From positions 1 through 39,731 of the forward strand of contig JBDLJD010000023.1 in NCBI GenBank assembly GCA_039714495.1: a stretch of DNA of 39,731 nucleotides. The letters run 5' to 3'. Below the pieces are notes generated by a model, which was given only the letters and a program-made list of their open reading frames with translations, was not told where the DNA came from and made no database searches. This stretch comes from JAJDNW01 sp039714495 (lineage in GTDB: Bacteria > Desulfobacterota > Desulfobacteria > Desulfobacterales > B30-G6). A program made the translations under genes and the position numbers. Positions 17,118 through 25,153 of the stretch are shown one piece after another (the first letter of the stretch is position 1; each line of letters begins with the position of its first letter).

Positions 17118-17149
17118 GTGCGGTCCGTGATTAGCTTTACGGACCGTGC
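17118..17149 (+). other. Intercistronic hairpin between binding-protein and ATPase genes
   Basis: CGGTCCGT (17121-17128) pairs perfectly with ACGGACCG (17139-17146), and three further pairs including two wobbles extend the stem to 11. There is no T tract, so it is not an intrinsic terminator. It is better read as an mRNA-stabilising or processing hairpin favouring the upstream binding protein. Confidence 0.5.
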
Positions 17150-17198
17150 GAGTTTAGAGCAAATTAAAAACTATAAATTATATCCCTGGGAGAACGTT

Positions 17199-18011
17199 GT
17201 GTCTGAAACCATACAATCTAACTTGCTCATAAACCAGATTTCAATGACCTTCGAATTGCCGGATGGCAATTCCATCGAAGCTCTGAAAAATATATCGCTT
17301 ACTCTTGACGAAGGCGAAATCCTCACGGTCTTGGGGCCTTCCGGATGTGGTAAAACAACCCTTTTGAATATAATTGCAGGATTCCTGGCGCCCACCGGCG
17401 GCCAGGTGACTCTCAACGGCAAACAGGTAACCGGCCCCGGGCCTGAACGCGGCATGGTGTTTCAGCAGGGTGCCTTGTTTGAATGGATGACCGTTCGAAA
17501 AAACATCGGTTTTGGTCCACGGATGAAGGGTGTGTCCAAAGCAATAACCAAGGAAAGCGTGGATGAGTTACTGGAAATTGTCGGATTGCACGATTATGGC
17601 GAAAAGGCGGTTTATGAGCTGTCCGGTGGCATGCAGCAACGCGTTGCTCTGGCCAGATGTCTAGCCAACGATCCTGATGTAATATTGATGGACGAACCTC
17701 TTGGGGCGCTTGATGCACTCACCCGGGAAAAGATGCAAGGACTGATTCTCAAATTGTGGAAAGAGACCGGTAAAACCATCATCTTAATCACCCATGCGGT
17801 GGAGGAAGCCCTGCTGCTAGGTGCGCGTTTATTTGTTATGGCGCCCAGGCCTGGTCATATCCACAAGGAATACCATTTACCGTTTGCCGAACTGGGTGTG
17901 GGTTCGGATTTGCGTGAACTTAAAAAACATGCAGATTTCGGCCCCAAACGTGAAGAAATTCTTTCGATGATTTGGGAAATGGAGGAAGAAATAATGGGAA
18001 GGAAGGAATAA
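17199..18011 (+). CDS. ABC transporter ATP-binding protein, TauB/SsuB type
   Basis: A 270-residue ATPase with Walker A GPSGCGKTT, Q-loop VFQQGALFEWMT, signature LSGGMQQRVALARC, Walker B VILMDEPLGALD and the switch ITHAVEEA. It would energise import with the binding protein and permease around it. The frame is open from 17118, but GTG at 17199 (VSETIQSN) is preferred. It has a GGGAG site at correct spacing, and the longer version would place the intercistronic hairpin inside coding sequence. It is followed by the permease after four bases. Confidence 0.9.
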   Translation: MSETIQSNLLINQISMTFELPDGNSIEALKNISLTLDEGEILTVLGPSGCGKTTLLNIIAGFLAPTGGQVTLNGKQVTGPGPERGMVFQQGALFEWMTVRKNIGFGPRMKGVSKAITKESVDELLEIVGLHDYGEKAVYELSGGMQQRVALARCLANDPDVILMDEPLGALDALTREKMQGLILKLWKETGKTIILITHAVEEALLLGARLFVMAPRPGHIHKEYHLPFAELGVGSDLRELKKHADFGPKREEILSMIWEMEEEIMGRKE

Positions 18012-18015
18012 TATC

Positions 18016-19287
18016 ATGTTGATCCTGATACTCTATATCTCAATATTCATTCTTGCTTACGTAATATATGCTGCGATTGCCAGGTTTACGGTTTCAAAAA
18101 TTGGCTTTAATGCGCGCAAAACCGTAACGTTTGGCGATGAAAGTGCGGTGACTTCGAACCGAGCGGCATCCATCATGTCCGTTATTGCCATTTTTCTGAT
18201 CTGGGGAGCGTTTACCGGGTCGAAAACCACTCCGGTGCATGTGCCCGGTCCGTTCACCGGTGATACTTCTTTTTCATATACGGCCACCAACCCGCAAAAG
18301 CAAACAGCCGAGGCGAGAGTTTATATTCGGGTGGGGCTGGTTGGCCAGGAATTTCAGAAACCGGAAATATCTGATAAAAACCAATCTGGATTTGCCAAGG
18401 ATGATTCATTAAAAGTTTTCGCCTGGCGCAGTGGTCTGATCCGAGTGCAGAACAATGATGAAGGCGGCAAGGTCAAAGGGTATCGCGTTAGCGCTATTGA
18501 CGGAAAGCCAATCGCACCGAAACAGTCGGTTGAAGTCGAAAATGGCGTTGTCAACATGACGCAAAAAGGTAGCTTGTCGTTCATTCCGGCCAAGGGCTGG
18601 CAAATGGAGCCGATATGGCTTCCGGCACCAGAATCGGTTGTCTCCCGCCTGGTTGAAATTTTCATTGATGGTTATCAAAACGTAACGCTAATGGAAAATA
18701 TTGGCTGGTCGCTTTATCGTGTTTTCATGGGCTTCATCCTTGGCAGTTTACTAGGCATTCCGCTGGGATATGCCATGGGACTGAATGACTGGTTCCGGGG
18801 CTGGTTTGATCCGATCGTTGAATTTATGAGGCCAATTCCTCCTTTGGCGCTTATTCCATTAGTCATTATCTGGTTCGGTATTTGGGAAAAGGGTAAAATC
18901 AGCTTGTTGTTTCTTGCCGCCTTGTGGATCATGACCATTTCCGCACGTGCCGGTGTGTCGGGTGTCAATATAGCCAAGGTTCATGCCGCCTATTCACTGG
19001 GGGCATCCAAATTTCAAATACTGACCCATGTCATTATACCTAACTCCTTGCCGGAAATTTTTACCGGGGCCAGAGTGGCCATGGGCGTTTGCTGGGGTAC
19101 GGTGGTGGCGGCCGAACTGGTGGCGGCTGAAAAAGGAGCGGGAAAAATGATTATTGCAGCTTCGAAATTCCAGCAAACCGACATAGTGATCATGGGAATC
19201 ATTATAATCGGCGTGATTGGTTTTGGAATCGATATCCTGATGCGAATTGCAGAAAAAATACTCGTACCCTGGAAGGGGAAAAGCTAA
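18016..19287 (+). CDS. ABC transporter permease, TauC/SsuC type, with large extra N-terminal domain
   Basis: A 423-residue membrane protein, well above the roughly 250-280 residues usual for this permease family. Residues about 1-22 and 50-68 are membrane segments. Residues about 70-190 are a hydrophilic, beta-rich domain (FSYTATNPQKQTAEARVYIRV onwards) expected outside the membrane. The normal permease core starts near residue 215 (LMENIGWSLYRVFMGFILG) and has the EAA-loop region HAAYSLGASKFQILTHVIIP. The extra domain may contact the binding protein or gate the channel. It lies in one operon with the binding protein and ATPase. Confidence 0.88.
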   Translation: MLILILYISIFILAYVIYAAIARFTVSKIGFNARKTVTFGDESAVTSNRAASIMSVIAIFLIWGAFTGSKTTPVHVPGPFTGDTSFSYTATNPQKQTAEARVYIRVGLVGQEFQKPEISDKNQSGFAKDDSLKVFAWRSGLIRVQNNDEGGKVKGYRVSAIDGKPIAPKQSVEVENGVVNMTQKGSLSFIPAKGWQMEPIWLPAPESVVSRLVEIFIDGYQNVTLMENIGWSLYRVFMGFILGSLLGIPLGYAMGLNDWFRGWFDPIVEFMRPIPPLALIPLVIIWFGIWEKGKISLLFLAALWIMTISARAGVSGVNIAKVHAAYSLGASKFQILTHVIIPNSLPEIFTGARVAMGVCWGTVVAAELVAAEKGAGKMIIAASKFQQTDIVIMGIIIIGVIGFGIDILMRIAEKILVPWKGKS

Positions 19288-19306
19288 ATATATAGGAGAT
19301 GTAGCA

Positions 19307-20791
19307 ATGGTGAAAAGAAGCTATTATGCTGACTTCGCTAAGACCGGAGGATTCGGTTTCAATGTCTTTACGGACGATGAGATCGACCAAATTCACCTGG
19401 CAACGCTGGAGGTGTTGGAAGAAACGGGGTTGTACGTGGGGACGGATGAAGCCATGGACATTCTCGAGGGGGGCGGTGCCAGGGTCAATCGTGAAAAGAA
19501 AATCGTCAAGTTCCCGCCATACCTGGTGGAGGACTGTATCCGATCGGCACCACCGAAAATCGTTCTTTACGGTCGGGACCCTGCACATGATGTGGTTCTG
19601 GAGGGAAAAAGAGTTAATTTTTGCACCTTCGGGCAGGGTGTTTCCATAATGGATGTGGATGGAAGCGTGCGGGCCTCTGTTACCGAAGATGTCGGCAAGG
19701 CAGCCTTGCTTACCGATGCCATGGAAGAAGTGGATGTGTGTGAACGCTCCTTGACCGCAGGAGATGCTCCGGATGACGTGGCACCGATTCACGAAGCGGA
19801 AGTTGTCTTTGCTAATACGGCCAAGCACACCATCTATGGACCGGGCAATGGCTGGCGGGCCGGCAAGATCATCAAGATGGCTCAAAGCATTGTGGGCGGC
19901 GAGGAAGAATTCAGGGAACGACCAATTTGCACGATCAACTGTTCCCCAACCAGCCCCCTAACCTTGGACGAAAACTGCTGTACAGGGGTCATGACCAGTG
20001 CCCGGGCAGGCGCACCGTGCAACCTGATTTCCATGGTGATGGCCGGTGCTTCTGGACCCATAACCCTTTCCGGTTCCCTGGTGGTTCACAATTGCGAAAT
20101 TCTGGGGGCTATTGTGCTGCATCAGTTGACTTGCAAAGGGGCTCCGGTGATTTATGGATGTTCGTCACTCAGCTTCGATTTGAGATTGACGACAACACCG
20201 GTGGGTGCGCCGGAGTGCGGTATGCTCAACGCAGGTGCACCCCGACTGGCACAAAAATACATGCTCCCGAGTTTTTCGGCCGGTGGGTAGGCTGACAGCA
20301 AGGTGTCCGATGCCCAGGCAGGTCATGAAAAGACATTGACCGGCATGTGTGCAGCAATGGCGGGGGCAAATCTGATCTACGGCGCAGGGATGCTGGATTC
20401 GGGTTTGATCTTCAGCTACGCACAACTGGTCATTGACAATGATATTTTCAAAATGATCCGCAAAGTCATGCAGGGTATGCGTGTGGACGACGAAAATCTT
20501 GCAGTGGACATCATTAAATCGGTAGGACCCGGTGGTGATTTCCTGATGCAGGATCACACCATGAAGTACATGCGCACGCTACCCTCGCTGCCAAAAGTAA
20601 TTGATAGGGGCAACCGAGAAAACTGGCTGGCAGCCGGAGGAAAGAGGCTGGCCGAACGGGCTGCTGAGCGGGCTGCCGAGATTCTTGCAAACCATCAACC
20701 GATGCCGTTAAGCGACACATCCAAATCAGAATTGCGATCCATCGTTGCAGAAACTGGGGAAGAAATGAAGGCGATTAAAAAGAAACAGTAG
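19307..20791 (+). CDS. mttB: MttB trimethylamine methyltransferase with in-frame UAG (pyrrolysine)
   Basis: Read through the TAG at 20288-20290, this is a single 494-residue protein, almost exactly the length of archaeal MttB (495). The TAG is codon 328; in Methanosarcina MttB pyrrolysine is at about residue 334. The frame before (LPSFSAGG) and after the TAG (ADSKVSDAQAGHEKTL) both align with the two non-Pyl paralogues in this window, and the segment after the TAG has no start site of its own. The enzyme would move a methyl group from trimethylamine to a corrinoid protein. The start at 19307 has GGAG nine bases upstream. Gene callers will split it into two genes or call it a pseudogene. No pyl genes are in the window. 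Confidence 0.92.
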
Positions 20792-20808
20792 CATTAACCA
20801 CTTAATAC

Positions 20809-20842
20809 ACGTATGCAGCAGCGTTTGGTGCTGCAGGCACGT
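20809..20842 (+). other. Small intercistronic hairpin before the family-5 binding protein
   Basis: GCAGCA and TGCTGC pair around GCGTTTGG, with outer ACGT/ACGT arms (20809-20812 and 20839-20842) separated by short bulges. There is no T tract. It is modest and may be chance. Confidence 0.3.
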
Positions 20843-20857
20843 GGGAAGGAGTAGGAA

Positions 20858-22447
20858 ATGAAGACACTGGAAATGCTTCAAGGGATGTTTAAAGAGGGTA
20901 AAATCACACGGCGTGAATTCATTCAGAGAGCGTCAGCTTTGGGAATCGCTGTTGCCGTCTCCCCGGCCCTGTTAGGCCGTGATGCGAGTGCTGCGACGCC
21001 AAAAAAGGGCGGTCGATTTCGTCAGGGAGTGGGAGGGGGATCCACCACGGACTCTCTGGACCCCTCCACGATTACAGATGCCATGTGTCAGAACCTGAAC
21101 TGGCAAATCAGAAACAGTATGATTGAAATTGATTACAAAGGCAATCCGGTTCCGGAACTGGCTGAAAGCTTTGAATCCTCACCAGACGCCGCTCAATGGG
21201 TATTTAAGCTGCGTAAAGGCGTGGAATTCCACAACGGGAAATCTTTTGAAGCTGAGGACGTGATCGATTCCATCAATCATCACCGGGGCAAAGACTCCAA
21301 GTCGGCTGCCAAATCCCTGCTCGAACAGGTGGAAGAGATCAAGGCCGATGGTAAAAATGCCGTTATATTTAAGCTCAATAGAGGCAATGCCGACTTTCCA
21401 TACGTTTTGGCCGCCTATCATCTGACCATACAACCCGCCGGAACCCGCGGCGATGATTTTGCAAAGGGTATCGGTACCGGTGCCTACCAGCTGGTAAGCT
21501 ATGAACCAGGAGTGAGAGCCTTAGTCAAAAAAAATCCGAATTACTGGAAAAAAGGCCGCGGACATTTTGACGAGGTTGAAACCCTGGGCATTGCCGATTT
21601 CAGTGCCCGTACCAATGCATTGAAAACCGGGCAGCTGGATTTTATCAACCGCTGCGACTTGAAGACTGTACATCTGCTGAAAAAATCCCCGAACATTCAA
21701 ATTGTTCAGACCACCGGTACCCGTCATTATACCATTCCCATGATCACCACCATGAAACCGTATGACAATAACGATGTTCGATTGGCACTAAAGTATGCTG
21801 TCGATCGTGAGCAGATGGTGAAAATGATCTTGCGTGGATACGGAAGTGTGGCCAATGATCATCCAATCGGGCCGTCTCAAAGGTTTTATGCATCCGGATT
21901 GCCCCAAAGGAAATTCGATCCGGATAAAGCAAGGTTTCATATGAAGAAGTCCGGTATCGGCGATTATGTCTTTAAGCTGCATACTGCGGATGCGGCTTTT
22001 GGCGGTGCTGTCGATGCTGCCGTGCTCTTTAAGGAAAGCGCTGCAAAGGCTGGCATCAAAATTGAGGTAGTGCGGGAACCGAATGACGGTTACTGGAGCA
22101 ATGTCTGGATGAAAAAAGCATTTTCAACCTGCTTTTGGTCAGGACGACCCACATCCGATTGGATGTTTTCCACCGCCTATGCTGCAGATGCGGCCTGGAA
22201 TGATTCATTCTGGAAGCATGACCGGTTCAACAAACTACTCAAGGAAGCCAGGGCTATGCTTGATAAAAATAAGCGGCGGGAAATGTATGTGGAAATGCAG
22301 AAGATTGTCCGCGATGAGGGTGGTGTGATCGTTCCCATGTATGCGGATTATTTGGCTGCAGCCAATAAAAAGGTGAAATTCGGCAAGCTGGCAGGCAACT
22401 GGCCAATGGATGGTCATAAAAATGTGGAACGATGGTGGTTTGCATAA
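20858..22447 (+). CDS. Family-5 solute-binding protein with Tat signal
   Basis: A 529-residue extracellular binding protein of the DppA/OppA family (SBP_bac_5). The N-terminus has a twin-arginine motif, TRREFIQRASALG, followed by a hydrophobic stretch and a signal-peptidase site near ASA-AT. Family segments include YKGNPVPELAESFE, FKLRKGVEFHNGKSFEAEDV and VRLALKYAVDREQMV. No DppBCDF-type permease or ATPase gene is nearby, so it is an orphan that may serve a distant transporter. The ribosome site GGAAGGAG is strong. It is the last gene of the operon, followed by an intrinsic terminator. Confidence 0.9.
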   Translation: MKTLEMLQGMFKEGKITRREFIQRASALGIAVAVSPALLGRDASAATPKKGGRFRQGVGGGSTTDSLDPSTITDAMCQNLNWQIRNSMIEIDYKGNPVPELAESFESSPDAAQWVFKLRKGVEFHNGKSFEAEDVIDSINHHRGKDSKSAAKSLLEQVEEIKADGKNAVIFKLNRGNADFPYVLAAYHLTIQPAGTRGDDFAKGIGTGAYQLVSYEPGVRALVKKNPNYWKKGRGHFDEVETLGIADFSARTNALKTGQLDFINRCDLKTVHLLKKSPNIQIVQTTGTRHYTIPMITTMKPYDNNDVRLALKYAVDREQMVKMILRGYGSVANDHPIGPSQRFYASGLPQRKFDPDKARFHMKKSGIGDYVFKLHTADAAFGGAVDAAVLFKESAAKAGIKIEVVREPNDGYWSNVWMKKAFSTCFWSGRPTSDWMFSTAYAADAAWNDSFWKHDRFNKLLKEARAMLDKNKRREMYVEMQKIVRDEGGVIVPMYADYLAAANKKVKFGKLAGNWPMDGHKNVERWWFA

Positions 22448-22484
22448 TCCAATGAGCATATAGTTTAAAAAAGTGAAGGAATTG

Positions 22485-22531
22485 GTTCCTCTCATCGGGA
22501 TTCTTTTAGACCGATGAGAGGAACTTTTTTT
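22485..22531 (+). terminator. Intrinsic terminator of the long operon
   Basis: A perfect 14-bp stem (GTTCCTCTCATCGG at 22485-22498, complement at 22511-22524) with a 12-base loop is followed immediately by seven T residues. Confidence 0.92.
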
Positions 22532-22641
22532 CTTCCCCTTTTCGCACTCCTTTTTGAAAAGATATACGATTGAAGCCTTTGATCAGCTGCATCATTGTCA
22601 GTTAAAGATTACCTCCAGCTCAGCAGAGCCTCTTGATTAAA

Positions 22642-22761
22642 GATTATGTAACATAATGAAATAATAGCGTTATTATAGGTAGTTAGCATAATTCAGTAAA
22701 AATCAAAACATCGCTGAGATCTTGAAATACCAATTATTTGTTCTGTTAATCAATACGGTGT
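22642..22761 (+). repeat. Dispersed 120-bp intergenic repeat, copy B
   Basis: Same-orientation partner of 5853-5972, alignable without gaps over 120 bases at about 63% identity by hand count. It is non-coding and lies upstream of the Fic remnant. Confidence 0.6.
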
Positions 22762-22830
22762 TGCGGTAGTATTTAAATTATCTTGATAAGCTGAAACACT
22801 CCATTGGTATTGCCAAACCACACACCTATT

Positions 22831-22965
22831 GTTTCACTTTTTATGAAACGATAAAGGCGAAATGGTTAATAATACCTTTATATTAAATGGTTAAACGTTT
22901 CATGTCTGGCAGTTTCCGTTTAAAACGGTTTGATGCCACTATCGTTTCAGGAAACATGAAACGAT
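22831..22965. repeat. GTTTCA/TGAAAC inverted-repeat cluster
   Basis: Inverted pairs occur at 22831-22836/22844-22849 (GTTTCA...TGAAAC) and 22941-22949/22957-22965 (ATCGTTTCA...TGAAACGAT, perfect nine-base arms). A single GTTTCA lies at 22897-22902 between them. They sit immediately upstream of the Fic remnant, so they were probably operators of the former Fic locus. Confidence 0.5.
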
Positions 22966-23226
22966 ATTAACGATCCGTTTGAACAGTCTTTCTTTCTTCT
23001 CGTTTACATCCCTTATTTACAGGCTTTTGACGACATCAACAAAAGAACATCTCGCGTCGCCTCCAACATTCTTTTGCTGAAGCCTGATCTCGCACCGATG
23101 TCGTTTCTTACCATGGATGACAGAGCCTATATTGACGGCCTTATAGGAATTTATGAGCTGAACAACGTTTCTTTGCTGCGTGAAGTGTATATCGAGGCCT
23201 ACCCGCCTTGTGATTCTGGATTCTAA
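22960..23226 (+). pseudogene. Fic-family protein remnant (C-terminal fragment)
   Basis: The frame from 22960 reads NDPFEQSFFLLVYIPYLQ, then AFDDINKRTSRVASNILLLK and AYIDGLIGIYELNNVSLLRE, ending at TAA 23224-23226. This matches the core and C-terminus of Fic-domain proteins of the type with YLQPFEDVNKRTSR. The N-terminal half and any start codon are missing (an in-frame TGA lies at 22957), so it is a deletion remnant. The fragment is joined directly to the promoter-like repeat region. Confidence 0.75.
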
Positions 23227-23326
23227 TCTTCACCAAGAAATCAATATATTACATCGCAACCTGGTTTTTGGGGTAGGCCCATTCATGTTGTCGGAGCTAT
23301 TGATATTTTAGTGCTGCAAAAAAAGC

Positions 23327-23355
23327 TTGACACTATTTTCGCTATTCATTATTAT
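23327..23355 (+). promoter_or_regulatory. Sigma-70 promoter of the second IclR gene
   Basis: TTGACA (23327-23332), a 17-base spacer and TATTAT (23350-23355) make a near-consensus promoter about 60 bases upstream of the IclR start at 23420. Confidence 0.75.
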
Positions 23356-23419
23356 CATAAATATTAATCGCACGTCACAAATAATGAACGCTATGATTGA
23401 TGGAAAGGTCCTATAGACT

Positions 23420-24199
23420 ATGCCGCGGAAATATTATCAGGTCACATCTTTGGAAAGAGGCATAAAGGTTCTGGAACTATTGGCTGAACAAAAGGCCCTA
23501 ACCGTATCCGAAGTTGGCGCCCATTTATCAATGCAGCGTTCCGCCGCTCATCGCTTTCTGGCGACCCTGAGGGATTTGGGCTACGTGGAAAAAAATGAAG
23601 ACAACCGCTACCAATTGACATTCCGGATTTTAGAAATGGGGGAGAAAGTTTCTAGACGGTTCGAGATCAAGCAGGAAGCGCATAAGTACATGCTGGAGCT
23701 CTCAAAGCTTTTCAAAGAAACCGTCAATCTTGGATACTTGGATGGAAAAGAAATACTGCATCTGGACAAGATTGACAGTTCGGAAATATTACGCATCGAT
23801 GCGCCTTTATGGTCCAAAGCGCCGGCGTATTGCACAGCGCTCGGCAAGGCCATTTTAGCCCATCTACCCAAGTCTGAACTCAATGACTACCTATCGCAGA
23901 CACGACTTACCCCCCGCGGTCCCAATACGATCGTTTCCAAAAAGAAACTGCGTGAAGAGTTACAAAAAACACGGGAGGGGGGATATGCCGTGGATGATGA
24001 AGAGTTGGCCCAGGGTTTACGCTGTGTGGCGGCCCCGGTGTTTGATCATACCGGCCGGGCAAAATATGCCGTTAGCATTTCCTGCCCTACCATGCGGCTA
24101 TCCATGGATGGGATCGAAAGCATGCAGATAAAGATTAGGGGGACTTGCCGGCAGCTGTCGGTACGATTAGGGTATCAACCGACAAGTTTAGGTAACTAA
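23420..24199 (+). CDS. IclR-family transcriptional regulator
   Basis: A 259-residue regulator with an N-terminal winged helix (SLERGIKVLELLAEQ, then SEVGAHLSMQRSAAHRFLATL) and a C-terminal effector domain containing CTALGKAILAHLP, DDEELAQGLRCVAAPV and YAVSISCP. It heads the second plus-strand gene run, and the PanB-like gene begins 29 bases after its stop, so it probably controls those catabolic genes and itself. The effector is unknown. It is only distantly similar to the IclR protein at 7809. Confidence 0.92.
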   Translation: MPRKYYQVTSLERGIKVLELLAEQKALTVSEVGAHLSMQRSAAHRFLATLRDLGYVEKNEDNRYQLTFRILEMGEKVSRRFEIKQEAHKYMLELSKLFKETVNLGYLDGKEILHLDKIDSSEILRIDAPLWSKAPAYCTALGKAILAHLPKSELNDYLSQTRLTPRGPNTIVSKKKLREELQKTREGGYAVDDEELAQGLRCVAAPVFDHTGRAKYAVSISCPTMRLSMDGIESMQIKIRGTCRQLSVRLGYQPTSLGN

Positions 24200-24228
24200 T
24201 GTCCGTCTATAAACCAAAGGAGATAACC

Positions 24229-25080
24229 ATGCGGAAACGAATTACCATTTTTGATTTATACCAGAAAAAGGGAAACGGAGAAAAAATTGCCTGGCTGACC
24301 AGCTACGATTACCCTACCGCGCAATTTGCTGCCGCAGCTGGGATGGAGATGCTTCTGGTGGGCGACAGTCTGGGCATGTGTGTCTACGGTTACAACTCGA
24401 CAGTCCCCGTAACCATGGACCAGTGCATCGTGCATACAGAGGCTGTGCGACGCGGTGCTCCCAATTGTTTTGTGGTGGGGGACATGCCCCTTGGCAGCTA
24501 TCAGTCGTCTGATGAAGCGGCTGTAGATAACGCCATTCGCTTTCTTAAGGAAGCGGATGTTGATGCTATCAAGCTGGAGGGTGGCGTGCGCATCGTAGAC
24601 CGCATCCTGGCAATAACCGACGCGGGGGTGAATGTGATCGGTCATATCGGGCTCACGCCCCAGAGTTCCGGTCAACTGGGGGGACACAAAGCCCAGGGCC
24701 GCACGGCTGAAACGGCAAAGCTAGTGGTGGAGGATGCTCTGGCGGTTCAAGAGGCTGGCGCCAAAATGCTGCTGGTGGAAGCGGTGCCGCCGGAGGTTAT
24801 GAAATGCATCTGGGAGGTACTGACTATCCCGGTGTTATCCATTGGCGCCGGCCCGCATTGTGACGGACAACTGCTGATTGTCAGCGATCTCATTGGTCAG
24901 TTTCAGGCATTTACACCCAAGTTCGTAAAAAAATACTGTAATGTAGCTGAAGTCGTCACTTCAGCGATGGAAGCTTATGTCAAGGAGGTGAAGGACGGCT
25001 CCTTTCCCGGTGAGGATGAGTATTGCTACCATATGCTGGATGGGGAAGATATCAAGTTCAAGGAACTTATGGACAGCTGA
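24229..25080 (+). CDS. PanB-like ketopantoate hydroxymethyltransferase
   Basis: A 283-residue TIM-barrel enzyme that clearly matches PanB: LLVGDSLGMCVYGY and FVVGDMPLG supply the two magnesium-binding aspartates, IKLEGG the third acidic ligand, LVEAVP the catalytic glutamate, and IGHIGLTPQSSGQLGG is a family signature. PanB joins a one-carbon unit from methylene-tetrahydrofolate to a branched 2-oxo acid. Its position in an IclR-headed catabolic run, without panC or panD, suggests a paralogue working on another 2-oxo acid or in the reverse direction (inference). The start at 24229 is set by AAAGGAGAT; the frame is open back to 24199. Confidence 0.85.
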   Translation: MRKRITIFDLYQKKGNGEKIAWLTSYDYPTAQFAAAAGMEMLLVGDSLGMCVYGYNSTVPVTMDQCIVHTEAVRRGAPNCFVVGDMPLGSYQSSDEAAVDNAIRFLKEADVDAIKLEGGVRIVDRILAITDAGVNVIGHIGLTPQSSGQLGGHKAQGRTAETAKLVVEDALAVQEAGAKMLLVEAVPPEVMKCIWEVLTIPVLSIGAGPHCDGQLLIVSDLIGQFQAFTPKFVKKYCNVAEVVTSAMEAYVKEVKDGSFPGEDEYCYHMLDGEDIKFKELMDS

Positions 25081-25153
25081 TTTTAACGATTTCGTAATAA
25101 ATTCGCTATCTGTATAACTTTTAACGTGACTAAAATATGAAAGAGAGAGTGCT

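Larger units (their letters stand above)
22532..23419. other. Gene-poor stretch between the two large operons
   Basis: It holds repeat copy B (22642-22761), a cluster of GTTTCA/TGAAAC inverted repeats (22831-22965), a Fic remnant (22960-23226) and a promoter for the next gene (23327-23355). No intact gene is visible. Confidence 0.6.

Noticed and set aside
19247..20290. Treating the MttB gene as two genes or a nonsense pseudogene
   Set aside because: The TAG is at the family's pyrrolysine site, both parts share one frame, and total length is normal; readthrough as pyrrolysine is the simpler reading.
20281..20340. A PYLIS-type stem-loop just after the UAG
   Set aside because: Only weak, interrupted pairings are visible; no convincing structure, and MttB decoding is not known to need one.
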